Shown here: one piece after another, positions 54,608 through 64,000 of the stretch
How positions within the stretch are numbered: position 1 is the first letter of the stretch
How the letters are laid out: the number at the start of each line of letters is the position of its first letter
Assembly: GCF_900090195.1 (NCBI RefSeq)
Contig: NZ_LT607803.1
Span: 5,234,229-5,298,228, forward strand
Direction of reading: 5' to 3'
Origin: Variovorax sp. HW608
GTDB taxonomy: Bacteria > Pseudomonadota > Gammaproteobacteria > Burkholderiales > Burkholderiaceae_C
Length of the DNA: 64,000 bases
The notes under the pieces: model-generated
Told to the model about the DNA's origin: nothing
Database searches by the model: none
Seen by the model: only the letters and a program-made list of their open reading frames with translations
Position numbers and translations under genes: made by a program

Positions 54608-55897
54608 ATGAAGCACACGCTCGATGCCACCGACCTGGTCGAAGCGGGTCCCCCGCAAGGCAGCTGGCTGGGCACGCTCGACCGCAACGAGAAGCGCGCG
54701 CTGGCGGCCTCGTTCAGCGGTTACGCGGTCGATGCCTTCGACTACTACACCTTGCCGCTGGTGACGCCGATCCTGCTGTCGCTGTGGGGCATGAGCAAGA
54801 CCGAGGTGGGGCTGATCGGCACCTCCACGCTGGTGGCCTCCGCGATCGGCGGCTGGATGGCCGGCGTGCTGGCCGACCGCTTCGGCCGGGTGCGCGTGCT
54901 CCAGCTCACGATCCTGGTGTTCGCGCTCTTCACTTTCGCCTGCGGCCTGGCGCGCACGCCGCAGGAGCTGCTCATCGCCCGCACGCTGCAGGGCCTCGGC
55001 TTCGGCGGCGAATGGGCCGTGGGTTCGGTGCTGATCGCCGAGATGATCCGGCCCGCCTACCGCGGCAAGGCCGTGGGGCTGGTGCAGAGCAGCTGGGCGA
55101 TCGGCTGGGGCGCGGCGGTGCTGGTGTCGATGGCCCTGTTCTCGCTGCTGCCGCCGGAGGTCTCGTGGCGGGTGATGTTCCTGCTCGGCCTCGCGCCGGC
55201 GCTGCTGATCGTCTTCATCCGCCGCTCGCTGCACGAACCCGAGGTCTACCTGCAGACGCGCGCTGCCGTGGCGCGCGGCGAACGCAGCGGCAACTTCCTC
55301 GCGATCTTCAAGCCCGGCATCCTCGGCACCACCGTGCTCGCGAGCCTGATGTTCACCGGCATGCAGGGCGGCTACTACGCGATCGGGGTCTGGCTGCCGA
55401 CCTTCCTGAAGAACGAGCGCCACCTCACGGTGCTGGGCTCGGGCGGCTACCAGTTCATGTTCATCGTCGGCGCCTTCGCCGGCTACCTGTGCGGCGCCTA
55501 CCTGTCCGACCGGCTGGGGCGCAAGCTGGCCTTCATCCTCTTTGCCATCGGCGCGGGATCGCTGGTCTATGCCTACACGCTGCTCCCGATCACCGACAGC
55601 GTCATGCTGGTGCTCGGCTTTCCGCTCGGCTTCTTCATGTCGGGCATCTTCAGCGGCTCCGGCGCCTTTCTGGCCGAGCTCTTCCCCAATGAGCTGCGCG
55701 GTTCGGGCCAGGGCTTTTGCTACAACTTCGGGCGCGGCATCGGCGCCACCTTTCCGGCGGTCGTCGGGCTTCTGAGCGACCGCACCAGCCTGTCGCTGGG
55801 CTCCGCGATCGGTGTCTGCGCGGCCGTCGCGTACGCGATCGTGGTCGTCATGGCCTTGTGCCTGCCCGAGACGCGCGGAAAAGACTTCAAGAACTAA
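54608..55897 (+). CDS. MFS transporter, sugar/aromatic acid-type
   Basis: 429 residues, 12 membrane helices. MFS motif A is seen twice ([25 protein letters not shown]). The opening [22 protein letters not shown] resembles the AAHS/SHS families that move organic acids. It probably imports the substrate for the flanking cyclase and oxoprolinase, for example 5-oxoproline or D-glutamate; this is inferred from context. A strong AAAGGAG lies 8 nt before the ATG. Confidence 0.9.
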   Translation: MKHTLDATDLVEAGPPQGSWLGTLDRNEKRALAASFSGYAVDAFDYYTLPLVTPILLSLWGMSKTEVGLIGTSTLVASAIGGWMAGVLADRFGRVRVLQLTILVFALFTFACGLARTPQELLIARTLQGLGFGGEWAVGSVLIAEMIRPAYRGKAVGLVQSSWAIGWGAAVLVSMALFSLLPPEVSWRVMFLLGLAPALLIVFIRRSLHEPEVYLQTRAAVARGERSGNFLAIFKPGILGTTVLASLMFTGMQGGYYAIGVWLPTFLKNERHLTVLGSGGYQFMFIVGAFAGYLCGAYLSDRLGRKLAFILFAIGAGSLVYAYTLLPITDSVMLVLGFPLGFFMSGIFSGSGAFLAELFPNELRGSGQGFCYNFGRGIGATFPAVVGLLSDRTSLSLGSAIGVCAAVAYAIVVVMALCLPETRGKDFKN

Positions 55898-55979
55898 CAC
55901 CCAGGCTCGCCAGCCTCACACCCTGGAAGGGGTGGCGTCGCGGCGTGGCTTGTTCATCCGTCCCTCTTTCTTTCTTGTC

Positions 55980-58900
55980 ATGAATACGCAGACTTCTTTT
56001 TCTTCCTCCTCCCGCTGGCAGTTCTGGATCGACCGGGGCGGCACGTTCACCGATCTCGTGGGCCGCGATCCCGAAGGGCGGCTGCACACGCTGAAGCTCC
56101 TGTCGGAGAACCCCGAGCAATACCGCGACGCGGCGGTCGAGGGCATCCGGCGGCTGCTCGGGCTCGCGGCGGGCGAGGCCATCACGCCCGAGCGGGTCGA
56201 GTGCGTGAAGATGGGCACCACGGTGGCCACCAACGCGCTGCTGGAGCGCAAGGGCGAACCGACGGTGCTGGTCACCACGGCGGGCTTTCGCGATGCGCTG
56301 CGCATCGCGACGCAGGCGAGGCCGCGCCTGTTCGACCGCCGCATCGTGCTGCCTGAGTTGCTCTACCAGCGCGTGATCGAGGCCGGCGAGCGCATCGATG
56401 CAGAGGGCGGCATCGTGCAGCCGCTCGACGAGACGGCGCTGCGCCTGGCGCTGCAGGGCGCGTTCGAGGAGGGCCTTCGCGCCTGCGCCATCGTGTTCAT
56501 GCATGGCTGGCGTCACACCGTGCATGAACTGGCGGCCGAACGCATCGCGCGCGAGCTCGGCTTCACGCAGGTGTCGGTGTCGCACAAGACCAGCCCGCTG
56601 ATGAAGCTGGTGCCGCGCGGCGATACCACCGTGGTCGATGCGTACCTGAGCCCGATCCTGCGTCGCTATGTCGACCAGGTGTCGCAGCAGATGCCGGGCG
56701 TTCCGCTCTTCTTCATGCAGAGTTCGGGCGGACTGACGCAGGCCAGCCGCTTCCAGGGCAAGGACGCGATCCTCTCGGGCCCGGCGGGCGGCATCGTCGG
56801 CATGGTGCGCACCGCGCTCGATGCCGGCCATTCGCGCGTGATCGGCTTCGACATGGGCGGCACGTCGACCGACGTCTCGCACTACGCGGGCGAGTTCGAG
56901 CGCTCGTTCGAGACGCAGGTGGCCGGCGTGCGCATGCGGGCGCCGATGATGAGCATCCACACCGTGGCGGCCGGCGGCGGCTCGGTGATCGGCTTCGACG
57001 GCGCGCGATTGCGTGTCGGACCCGAATCGGCCGGCGCCAACCCGGGGCCCGCGAGCTACCGCCGCGGCGGGCCACTGACCACGACCGATGCCAACGTGAT
57101 GCTCGGCAAGCTGCAGCCCGCGCACTTCCCGCAGGTGTTCGGGCCCGGCGCCGACGAGCCGCTCGATCTCGCCGCCGTGCAGCGGGGCTTCTCGGAGATG
57201 GCCCGGCGGATGTCGCAGGCCACGGGCCGCAGCGTGAGCGCCGAGCAGGTGGCCAGCGGCGCGCTGCGCATCGCGGTCGAAAGCATGGCCAACGCGGTCA
57301 AGCGCATCTCGGTCGCCCGCGGATACGACGTCACGCAGTACACGCTGCAGTGCTTCGGCGGCGCGGGCGGCCAGCATGCCTGCCTCGTGGCCGACGCGCT
57401 CGGCATGCGCAGCGTCTATCTGCATCCGTTCGCGGGGGTGCTTTCCGCGTTCGGCATGGGGCTGGCCGATCAGCTCGCGATGCGCGAGCTCGCGCTCGAA
57501 CGCCGGCTCGACGCCGAGGGCCTCGCGGCCGCACGCGAAGCGGCGACCTCGCTCGCATCGCGGGCGGTGCAAGAACTGCGAGGGCAGGGCGTGGCCCGCA
57601 GCGGCATCGAGGTCGCGCATCGCGTCCAGCTGCGCTACGAGGGCACCGACACCGCCCTGCCTTGCATGCTGCCCATGGCGACGCCCGCCGCCGAGGCCAT
57701 TGCCGCGCTGCTCGATGAATTCGAAGCGGCCTATCGCCGCCGCTTCGCCTTCTTGATGGAGGGGCGCGCGCTGGTGATCGAGGCCGTCACGGTAGAGGCC
57801 ACCGGCGCGGGCGAGCGCCCCGCCATCGCCGCACCGGCCGCGCGGGCCGATCGCCACAGGCCGGCGCCGCTCGCGATGGTGCGCATGTACTGCGAGGCGG
57901 ACGAACAAGCCGCCGGCTGGCGCGACGCGGCCCTGCACGACGAGAGCGCATTGCGCGCCGGCGCGGTGATCGACGGTCCGGCGATCCTGGCCGGCCGCAA
58001 CGCGACCACCGTGGTCGAACCCGGCTGGCAGGCGCGGGCCTCGGCCTGTGGGGTGTCGCTCGATCGCGTGCGTCCGCGCATCGCCGGACAGTCGGTGGGC
58101 ACCAGCGCCGATCCGGTGATGCTGGAGGTGTTCAACAACCTCTTCATGAACATCGCGGAGCAGATGGGCCTCAGGCTGCAGAACACCGCCTACTCGGTGA
58201 ACATCAAGGAGCGGCTGGATTTCTCGTGCGCGGTGTTCGACGTGCAGGGCAAGCTGATCGCCAACGCGCCGCACATGCCGGTGCACCTGGGTTCGATGAG
58301 CGAGTCGATCAGGACCGTCATCGACCGCAATCCAGCCATGGCGCCGGGCGACGTGTACGTGCTCAACGACCCGTACCACGGCGGCACGCACCTGCCCGAC
58401 ATCACGGTGGTGACGCCGGTCTATCTCGATGCCGCGGATGCGCGGCCCTCCTTCTACGTCGCCTCGCGCGGCCATCATGCCGACGTGGGCGGCATCACGC
58501 CGGGCTCGATGCCGCCGTTCTCCAAGACCATCGAGGAGGAGGGCGTGCTGATCGACAACTTCAAGCTGGTCGAAGGAGGGCGGCTGCGCGAGGCCGAACT
58601 CCGGGCCTTGCTCGCGAGCGGGCCGCACCCGTCGCGCAACGTCGAGCAGAACCTGGCCGACCTGCGCGCTCAGATCGCCGCCAACGAGAAGGGCGTGCAG
58701 GAGCTGCAGGCCATGGCCCTGCAGTTCGGCCGCGAGACCGTGGCCGCCTACATGGGCCATGTGCAGGACAACGCCGAGGAGTCGGTGCGCCGCGTGATCA
58801 CCGCGCTCAAGGACGGCGAGTACGCGCTGCCGCTCGACAACGGCGCCTCAATCCGCGTGCGCGTGAAGGTCGATGCCGCCGCGCGCTCGGCCACGGTGGA

Positions 58901-59648
58901 TTTCACTGGCACGAGCGCGCAGTTGCCCAACAACTTCAACGCGCCGCGCGCGATCACCATGGCGGCCGTCCTTTACGTGTTCCGCACGCTGGTGGACGAC
59001 GACATCCCGCTCAATGCGGGCTGCCTCAAGCCCATCGAGGTGATCGTGCCCGCCGGCTGCATGCTCAATCCGCTGCCGCCCGCGGCCGTGGTGGCCGGCA
59101 ATGTCGAGACCTCGAGCTGCGTGACCAACGCGCTCTATGGCGCGCTTCGCGTCATGGCGGCGAGCCAGTGCACCATGAACAACTTCACCTTCGGCGACGG
59201 CGAGCGCCAGTACTACGAGACGATCTCGGGCGGCTCCGGCGCCGGGCCGGGCTTCGACGGCACGAGCGTGGTGCAGACACACATGACCAACTCGCGGCTG
59301 ACCGACCCCGAAGTGCTGGAGTTCCGCTTCCCCGTGCGGCTCGACAGCTACAGCCTGCGGTCCGGCTCGGGCGGCGCGGGCCGCTGGCGCGGCGGCGACG
59401 GCGGCGTGCGGCGCCTGCGCTTCCTGGCCCCGATGACCGCCTCGATCCTCAGCAATGGGCGGCACCACGGCGCGTTCGGCGGGGCCGGCGGATCGGCCGG
59501 TGCAGTGGGCGTCAACCGCGTCGAGCGCGCCGACGGCACGGTCGAGGCGCTGGACCACATCGGCCAGGCGCAGATGCAGCCCGGCGACGTGTTCGTCATC
59601 GAGACGCCGGGCGGGGGCGGCTGGGGCGAGGTCGCCGGTCGATCCTGA
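55980..59648 (+). CDS. 5-oxoprolinase / hydantoinase (HyuA-HyuB fused)
   Basis: 1222 residues. The first half is HyuA-like: the ATP-binding start [31 protein letters not shown], and [16 protein letters not shown]. The second half, from about residue 700, is HyuB-like: [44 protein letters not shown] and [15 protein letters not shown]. Both halves in one chain is the layout of eukaryotic-type and many bacterial ATP-dependent 5-oxoprolinases. These open 5-oxoproline to glutamate. The start at 55980 has no good ribosome site. It is the third enzyme-type gene of the D-glutamate/oxoproline set. Confidence 0.92.
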   Translation: MNTQTSFSSSSRWQFWIDRGGTFTDLVGRDPEGRLHTLKLLSENPEQYRDAAVEGIRRLLGLAAGEAITPERVECVKMGTTVATNALLERKGEPTVLVTTAGFRDALRIATQARPRLFDRRIVLPELLYQRVIEAGERIDAEGGIVQPLDETALRLALQGAFEEGLRACAIVFMHGWRHTVHELAAERIARELGFTQVSVSHKTSPLMKLVPRGDTTVVDAYLSPILRRYVDQVSQQMPGVPLFFMQSSGGLTQASRFQGKDAILSGPAGGIVGMVRTALDAGHSRVIGFDMGGTSTDVSHYAGEFERSFETQVAGVRMRAPMMSIHTVAAGGGSVIGFDGARLRVGPESAGANPGPASYRRGGPLTTTDANVMLGKLQPAHFPQVFGPGADEPLDLAAVQRGFSEMARRMSQATGRSVSAEQVASGALRIAVESMANAVKRISVARGYDVTQYTLQCFGGAGGQHACLVADALGMRSVYLHPFAGVLSAFGMGLADQLAMRELALERRLDAEGLAAAREAATSLASRAVQELRGQGVARSGIEVAHRVQLRYEGTDTALPCMLPMATPAAEAIAALLDEFEAAYRRRFAFLMEGRALVIEAVTVEATGAGERPAIAAPAARADRHRPAPLAMVRMYCEADEQAAGWRDAALHDESALRAGAVIDGPAILAGRNATTVVEPGWQARASACGVSLDRVRPRIAGQSVGTSADPVMLEVFNNLFMNIAEQMGLRLQNTAYSVNIKERLDFSCAVFDVQGKLIANAPHMPVHLGSMSESIRTVIDRNPAMAPGDVYVLNDPYHGGTHLPDITVVTPVYLDAADARPSFYVASRGHHADVGGITPGSMPPFSKTIEEEGVLIDNFKLVEGGRLREAELRALLASGPHPSRNVEQNLADLRAQIAANEKGVQELQAMALQFGRETVAAYMGHVQDNAEESVRRVITALKDGEYALPLDNGASIRVRVKVDAAARSATVDFTGTSAQLPNNFNAPRAITMAAVLYVFRTLVDDDIPLNAGCLKPIEVIVPAGCMLNPLPPAAVVAGNVETSSCVTNALYGALRVMAASQCTMNNFTFGDGERQYYETISGGSGAGPGFDGTSVVQTHMTNSRLTDPEVLEFRFPVRLDSYSLRSGSGGAGRWRGGDGGVRRLRFLAPMTASILSNGRHHGAFGGAGGSAGAVGVNRVERADGTVEALDHIGQAQMQPGDVFVIETPGGGGWGEVAGRS

Positions 59649-59704
59649 CATCGAGCCGTGCACGGCTGCTGCTAGGCTTCGGGGTCCACACCGTGCGCGA
59701 CCCC

Positions 59705-60664
59705 ATGAATCTCGATGACCTGACCGACGACCCCGAAGACACCCGGCACAGCACCGCCGAACGCGCGAGCGCGGCCTCGCGCAGCACCTGGGTGAGTGTG
59801 GGCGTCAACCTGCTGCTGACCTTCACCCAGGTCACGGTCGGCCTGTTCTCGAAGTCCCAGGGCCTCGTGGCCGACGGCATCCATTCGCTGTCGGACCTCG
59901 TCGCGGACTTCGTCGTGCTCTTTGCCAGCCATCACAGCAAGAAGGAAGCCGACGAGGACCACCCCTACGGCCACCAGCGCTTCGAGACCGCCGCTTCCCT
60001 GGCGCTCGGCCTGCTGTTGCTCGCCGTGGGCGTGGGCATGCTGTGGTCGGCCATTCGCAAGCTCGAGGAGCCCGAGACCGTGCCGCAGGTGCATATCGTC
60101 GCGCTCTGGGTGGCCGGCGGCGCGCTCGTCGCCAAGGAACTGCTCTTTCGCTACATGCTGGCCGTCGCCAAGCGCGTGAAGTCGAGCATGCTGGTCGCCA
60201 ATGCCTGGCACGCACGCTCCGATGCGGCTTCGTCGCTGGTGGTCGGCATCGGCATCATCGGCAACCTGGCCGGCTATCCGATCCTCGACCCGATCGCCGC
60301 GCTCATCGTCGGGTTCATGGTGTCCAGGATGGGATGGGGCTTCGGCTGGGATGCCCTGCATGACCTGATGGATCGTTCGGTCGACGACGAGGAGGTCGAG
60401 GCGATACGCCGCACGCTGACCGAGACCGACGGCGTGCGGAACGTGCACGACGTGCGCACGCGCAAGATGGGCGACATGATCGTCGTGGATGCGCACCTCG
60501 AGGTCGATGCCACGATCAGCGTCGAAGAGGGCCACGACATCGCGGTCGAAGCCCGCCAGCGCGTGCTGCAGCGGCATCGCGTGCTGAACCTGATGACGCA
60601 CGTCGATCCGTGGCGCAGGCCGGACCTCGACCACGCGACGCCGGCCGCCCAGACGCAACCATGA
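59705..60664 (+). CDS. Cation diffusion facilitator (CDF) exporter
   Basis: 319 residues, six membrane helices. The metal site in TM2 is LVADGIHSLSDLVADF and in TM5 NAWHARSDAASS, giving the H/D set of CDF transporters. A His/Asp-rich loop (HHSKKEADEDHPYGHQRFE) is near TM3. The C-terminal cytoplasmic domain (about 215-300) is present. It exports Zn2+, Co2+, Fe2+ or Mn2+ in exchange for protons; the metal is not readable. Its stop overlaps the ATPase start (ATGA). Confidence 0.92.
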   Translation: MNLDDLTDDPEDTRHSTAERASAASRSTWVSVGVNLLLTFTQVTVGLFSKSQGLVADGIHSLSDLVADFVVLFASHHSKKEADEDHPYGHQRFETAASLALGLLLLAVGVGMLWSAIRKLEEPETVPQVHIVALWVAGGALVAKELLFRYMLAVAKRVKSSMLVANAWHARSDAASSLVVGIGIIGNLAGYPILDPIAALIVGFMVSRMGWGFGWDALHDLMDRSVDDEEVEAIRRTLTETDGVRNVHDVRTRKMGDMIVVDAHLEVDATISVEEGHDIAVEARQRVLQRHRVLNLMTHVDPWRRPDLDHATPAAQTQP

Positions 60665-63213
60665 GCCCGGGCGCGCCCGCTTCGGCATCGCCGCCCGCGA
60701 CCGGCGGCCTGAGCGATGGCGAGGCGGCGCTGCGGCGGCAGCGGGACGGCCCGAACGAGCTGCCGGTGTCGCGCCCACGCGGCGTGCTGAGACTGGCGCG
60801 CGAGGTGGCCTCCGAGCCGATGTTCCTGCTGCTCGCCGCATGCGGGGCGATCTACATGATGCTCGGCGACGCCTGGGAAGCGCTGATGCTGCTGGGCTTC
60901 GTCTTCGTGGTGATGGGCATCAGCTTCTTCCAGCAGCGGCGCAGCGAACGCGCGCTCGATGCCTTGCGGGACTTGTCGAGCCCGCAGGCCCAGGTGCTTC
61001 GCGACGAGGCGGTGCGGCGCATCGCGGCGCGCGAGCTGGTGGTGGGCGACGTGGTGCTGCTGGCCGAGGGCGACCGGGTTCCGGCCGACATCGACATCGT
61101 CGAAGCAGCCAACCTCGCGATCGACGAATCGCTCTTGACCGGGGAATCGGTGCCGGTGGCCAAGGAGGCCGCGTCGTCGTCCGGCGCGGGTGACGCCTGC
61201 CGGGCGTTTTCTGGCACGCTGGTGACGCGGGGCACCGGTCGCGGATGCGTGAGCGCCACCGGCGAGCGCAGCGCGCTGGGGCGCATCGGCCAATCGCTCG
61301 CGGGCATCGCAGGCGAGTCCACGCCGATCCAGCAGCAGACGCGCGGCGTCGTCCGGCAGGTGGCCACCGTCGGCCTGGCGCTGGCCGCCGTGCTCGCCGT
61401 CGCGTACGGCATCACCCGGGGCGACTGGTTGCACGGCGTGCTGGCGGGCCTTACGCTCGCGATGGCCATCCTGCCGGAAGAACTCCCGCTGGTCCTCACG
61501 CTCTTCCTGGGCCTGGGCGCCTGGCGGCTGGCGCGCGAGAAGGTCCTGGCCCGGAGCATTCCCGCGATCGAGCGGCTCGGCGCCGCCACCGTGCTGTGCG
61601 TGGACAAGACCGGCACGCTGACCGCCAACCAGATGACGGTGAGGCGCCTGTGGTCCGCAGCAGCCGTCTACGACCGGCGGCCATCGGCGCCTGCGCTGCA
61701 GGAGGAGCTGCACGGTCTTCTCGAGTACGCCGTGCTGGCCAGCCACCGCCGGGCCTTCGACCCGATGGAATCCGCGATCACCGCGGCCGGGCAGCAGCTC
61801 CTGGCCGGCACGGAGCACCTGCATGCCGAATGGACGCTGGTCGACGACTACCCCCTGTCGCCCGAAATGCTGGCCATGTCGCGCGTCTGGCAGTCGCCGG
61901 ACCAGCGCGACCGCCTGATCGCGGCCAAGGGCGCGCCCGAAGCCATCGTCGACCTGTGCCACATGGATGCCGGCCAGGGCGCGCAAGTGGCCGCGCAGGT
62001 GCGGGTGATGGCGCGGGACGGGCTGCGCGTGCTGGGCGTGGCGCAGGCCACCTTTGGCGCAGCCCCGCTGCCTGGCATCCAGCACGATTTCGATTTCCGC
62101 TTCCTGGGCCTCGTGGGGCTCGAAGACCCGGTGCGCCCCGAGGTGCCCCAGGCCATTGCCGAGTGCAGGCAAGCCGGCATCCGCGTCGTGATGATGACCG
62201 GCGACCATTCGGCCACCGCGATTTCCGTGGCGCGGCAGGCGGGCCTCGACGCCGATGGGGCGGTCGTCACCGGGGTCGAGCTGGCGGAGCTCTCGGATGA
62301 AGCGCTCGCGGCGCGCCTGGCCGAAACGCACATCTTCTCCCGCGTCCAGCCCGACCAGAAGCTGAGGCTGGTGCGCGCCTTCGACGCCCGGGGCGACGTG
62401 GTGGCCATGACGGGCGACGGCGTGAACGATGCCCCGGCGCTGAAGGCGGCCCACATCGGGGTGGCGATGGGCGCGCGCGGCACCGAGGTGGCCCGCGAGG
62501 CGGCCGCGCTGGTCCTCCTGAATGACGACTTCGCCTCGCTGGTGACCGCGGTGCGCTACGGGCGCCGGGTGTTCGCGAACCTGCGCAAGGCGCTCGTGTT
62601 CGTGGTGGCCGCGCATGTGCCGATCGTCGGCCTGTCGATCGCGCCGCTGCTGCTGGGCTGGCCGCTGCTGCTGATGCCGGTGCACATCCTGTTCCTGCAG
62701 CTCATCATCGATCCGGCCTGCTCGGTGGTGTTCGAGGCCCAGCCGCTGGAGCCCGATGCCATGAAGAGGCCGCCGCGCCGCGCGGACCAGCGCCTGTTCG
62801 ACCAGGCGGTGCTGGTCCGCGGGCTTTGGCAAGGTGCCGGCCTGCTCGCGCTGCTGGTCGCCCTGTATGTCGGCGTCCGACTTCTGGCCCCGGAGGGCGA
62901 GCGCGACGACCTGGCGCGGACCTTGACCTTCGTGGTCCTGGTCCTGTCCAACTTGGCGTTGATCCAGGCCAACCGTTCCTGGGGCCGCGGTGTCGCGCGG
63001 GTCGACGGCGAGTCCGGCAGGGAGTTTCGCTGGATCGTGCTGGCCACGATCGCCTTGCTGGGTGTGGTGCTCGCGGTGCCGGCGCTCGGACGGCTGTTCT
63101 CGTTCGTGCAGCCTTCGCCGATCTTGCTGCTCGCGGCGCTGGGCGGGTCGGCCTTGAGCTGGATGTGGTTCGAAGGCGTCAAGTGGGGATTGAGGGGGCG
63201 CCCCGTGCGTTAA
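60661..63213 (+). CDS. Cation-transporting P-type ATPase (P2-like)
   Basis: 850 residues. The N-terminal cation-ATPase domain (GLSDGEAALRRQRDGPNELP) leads to the actuator motif LLTGESVP. The membrane motif is LPEELPLVLTLF, the phosphorylation site VDKTGTLTANQM, the hinge TGDGVNDAPAL. The C-terminal four-helix bundle is complete. There is no heavy-metal CxxC domain, so it is not a P1B pump. PEEL instead of PEGL makes the cation uncertain; Ca, Mn or Mg are possible. Overlap with the CDF gene suggests a shared role in divalent cation export. Confidence 0.93.
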   Translation: MSPGAPASASPPATGGLSDGEAALRRQRDGPNELPVSRPRGVLRLAREVASEPMFLLLAACGAIYMMLGDAWEALMLLGFVFVVMGISFFQQRRSERALDALRDLSSPQAQVLRDEAVRRIAARELVVGDVVLLAEGDRVPADIDIVEAANLAIDESLLTGESVPVAKEAASSSGAGDACRAFSGTLVTRGTGRGCVSATGERSALGRIGQSLAGIAGESTPIQQQTRGVVRQVATVGLALAAVLAVAYGITRGDWLHGVLAGLTLAMAILPEELPLVLTLFLGLGAWRLAREKVLARSIPAIERLGAATVLCVDKTGTLTANQMTVRRLWSAAAVYDRRPSAPALQEELHGLLEYAVLASHRRAFDPMESAITAAGQQLLAGTEHLHAEWTLVDDYPLSPEMLAMSRVWQSPDQRDRLIAAKGAPEAIVDLCHMDAGQGAQVAAQVRVMARDGLRVLGVAQATFGAAPLPGIQHDFDFRFLGLVGLEDPVRPEVPQAIAECRQAGIRVVMMTGDHSATAISVARQAGLDADGAVVTGVELAELSDEALAARLAETHIFSRVQPDQKLRLVRAFDARGDVVAMTGDGVNDAPALKAAHIGVAMGARGTEVAREAAALVLLNDDFASLVTAVRYGRRVFANLRKALVFVVAAHVPIVGLSIAPLLLGWPLLLMPVHILFLQLIIDPACSVVFEAQPLEPDAMKRPPRRADQRLFDQAVLVRGLWQGAGLLALLVALYVGVRLLAPEGERDDLARTLTFVVLVLSNLALIQANRSWGRGVARVDGESGREFRWIVLATIALLGVVLAVPALGRLFSFVQPSPILLLAALGGSALSWMWFEGVKWGLRGRPVR

Positions 63214-63259
63214 GAAAACGCTAAGAGCCCGGCGACACGATGCCCATCGAGGAGTCGCC

Positions 63260-63682
63260 ATGAGCTTTTTGAAACCGTTCTCGAAACCCCATCGTTCGCG
63301 CGTCGTCGCGGCCTGTCTGGCCGCCGCGGCCATGGTCCCCGTCGCAGGCGCCGCCACCCCCGCCGATCTGCTCGCCGGCTACGGCGAGCAGGCAGGCGCT
63401 GCGCCGAACCCGGATCGCGGCCAGTCGTTGTTCAACAGCCGCCATGGGCGCGAGTGGAGTTGCGCCGCCTGCCATGGCGCCGTGCCCACCGCACCGGGCC
63501 GGCATGCGGCCACCGGCAAGCCGATCGCCGCGCTCGCGCCTGCTTTCAATCCCGAGCGATTCACCGACGCTGCCAGGGCCGACAAATGGTTTCGCCGCAA
63601 CTGCAACGACGTCATGGGGCGCGAATGCACGGCAGCGGAAAAGGCCGATGTGCTCGGCTGGCTGATGACGCTGAAGCCATGA
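63260..63682 (+). CDS. SHP-like monohaem cytochrome (DUF1924)
   Basis: 140 residues. A signal peptide (about 1-31) is followed by one haem motif, CAACH (about 73-77), in SLFNSRHGREWSCAACHG. A Cys pair in NCNDVMGRECTAAEK corresponds to the disulfide of the sphaeroides haem protein. SHP binds oxygen and NO and takes electrons from a diheme cytochrome. GAGGAG lies 5 nt before the ATG. The next gene, whose ATG overlaps this stop (ATGA), is its usual partner. Confidence 0.88.
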   Translation: MSFLKPFSKPHRSRVVAACLAAAAMVPVAGAATPADLLAGYGEQAGAAPNPDRGQSLFNSRHGREWSCAACHGAVPTAPGRHAATGKPIAALAPAFNPERFTDAARADKWFRRNCNDVMGRECTAAEKADVLGWLMTLKP

Positions 63683-64000
63683 GTGCCCGTCGACTTGGCT
63701 GGGTCGGGCTGGCCGTCGCCCTGCTCGGCGCGCAGGTTTGGGCGGACGAGGGGGCCCGTTCCGCGCGGGTGCCCCTGCTGCCGAAGTACACCCAGGAATG
63801 CGCGGCCTGCCACATCGCCTATCCGCCCGGCCTGATGCCGGCCGCCTCGTGGCAGCGCGTGACGGCGAACCTGCCGCGCCACTACGGCACTGATGCCTTG
63901 CTCGACCCCGCCACGGTGAGCGCGCTGGCCGACTGGCTGACGGCGAATGCGGCGCGCGACGGGCGCAGGAGCGAGCCGCCGCCCGACGACCGCATCACGC
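63679..64000 (+). CDS. DHC-like diheme cytochrome c (right-edge partial)
   Basis: The first 107 codons are visible. A signal peptide (RRLGWVGLAVALLGAQVWA) is followed by KYTQECAACHIAYPPGLMPAASWQRV, the first haem motif of the DHC family. The second haem site should lie beyond the edge. In Rhodobacter and relatives DHC gives electrons to SHP, with a cytochrome b561-like protein in the same operon. The gene overlaps the SHP gene by 4 bp. Confidence 0.88.
   Translation, partial: MSARRLGWVGLAVALLGAQVWADEGARSARVPLLPKYTQECAACHIAYPPGLMPAASWQRVTANLPRHYGTDALLDPATVSALADWLTANAARDGRRSEPPPDDRIT

Noticed and set aside
55887..58760. A 957-codon minus-strand open frame
   Set aside because: It is the reverse-strand shadow of the 5-oxoprolinase gene.
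60274..63357. A 1027-codon minus-strand open frame
   Set aside because: It is antisense to the CDF and P-type ATPase genes, both with clear motifs, and has no domain of its own.

Overview
The window is GC-rich, densely coded bacterial chromosome, most likely from a Variovorax-like member of the Comamonadaceae (Burkholderiales). The inference rests on protein content: two Bug-type tripartite-tricarboxylate substrate-binding proteins, a beta-proteobacterial style GlnRS with an insert ahead of its HIGH motif, a PQQ dehydrogenase with its own cytochromes, a heteromeric MdtABC-type RND pump, and an ~85-bp dispersed repeat seen twice. No rRNA, tRNA, CRISPR array, prophage or transposase gene is visible. 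No gene-free stretch reaches 300 bp.

Layout. 0-1 kb: end of a hybrid-type histidine kinase and a stand-alone receiver. 1-4 kb: a secreted superoxide-reductase-like protein lacking the axial Cys, a cupredoxin-like protein, an HPF/RaiA ribosome factor and an acyltransferase. 4-5.7 kb: a YlqF-type GTPase and a periplasmic ankyrin protein. 5.9-9.9 kb: a PQQ alcohol-dehydrogenase cassette (quinoprotein, diheme cytochrome c, cytochrome b561, YVTN propeller). 9.9-12.3 kb: an ECF sigma factor with an NTF2-like tail, a small dimeric alpha/beta-barrel protein and an aldo/keto reductase. 12.3-15.2 kb: Type I methyltransferase and specificity genes without a nuclease. 15.3-18.6 kb: an aspartoacylase-family enzyme, glnS and a Pro/Tyr-rich secreted protein. 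18.7-22.4 kb: a compact five-gene operon ending in a LytS/LytTR two-component pair. 22.7-31.9 kb: mdtA-mdtB-mdtC and a NodT-type outer-membrane lipoprotein.

32-36 kb: an amino-acid cluster controlled by an RpiR regulator with palindromic operators (aminotransferase, orphan ABC binding protein, single-Cys racemase-like protein). 35.9-41.8 kb: uppP, a hydrolase, an Anbu proteasome-like protease coupled to mutS, and a membrane-anchored WYL-like protein. 41.9-43.8 kb: a YqjI/YqjH-like pair (His-rich PadR regulator plus ferric-siderophore reductase), the relic of an AraC/GyrI regulator and a 59-residue protein. 43.8-47.7 kb: sulfatase plus two Bug proteins with a divergent MarR regulator. 47.7-52.7 kb: FUSC exporter, suhB, trmJ, cysE. 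52.8-59.6 kb: LysR, D-glutamate-cyclase-family protein, MFS transporter and fused 5-oxoprolinase, which together form a plausible D-glutamate/5-oxoproline catabolic unit. 59.7-64 kb: CDF exporter overlapping a P-type ATPase, then an SHP/DHC cytochrome pair running off the edge.

The most interesting items are the Cys-less SORL protein, the lanthanide-type Asp in the quinoprotein, the repeat that codes for the N-terminus of the cytochrome c, the LytTR operon with a candidate direct-repeat operator, the Anbu gene outside its usual context, the AraC/GyrI deletion relic, and a long direct repeat straddling the LysR/D-glutamate-cyclase junction.
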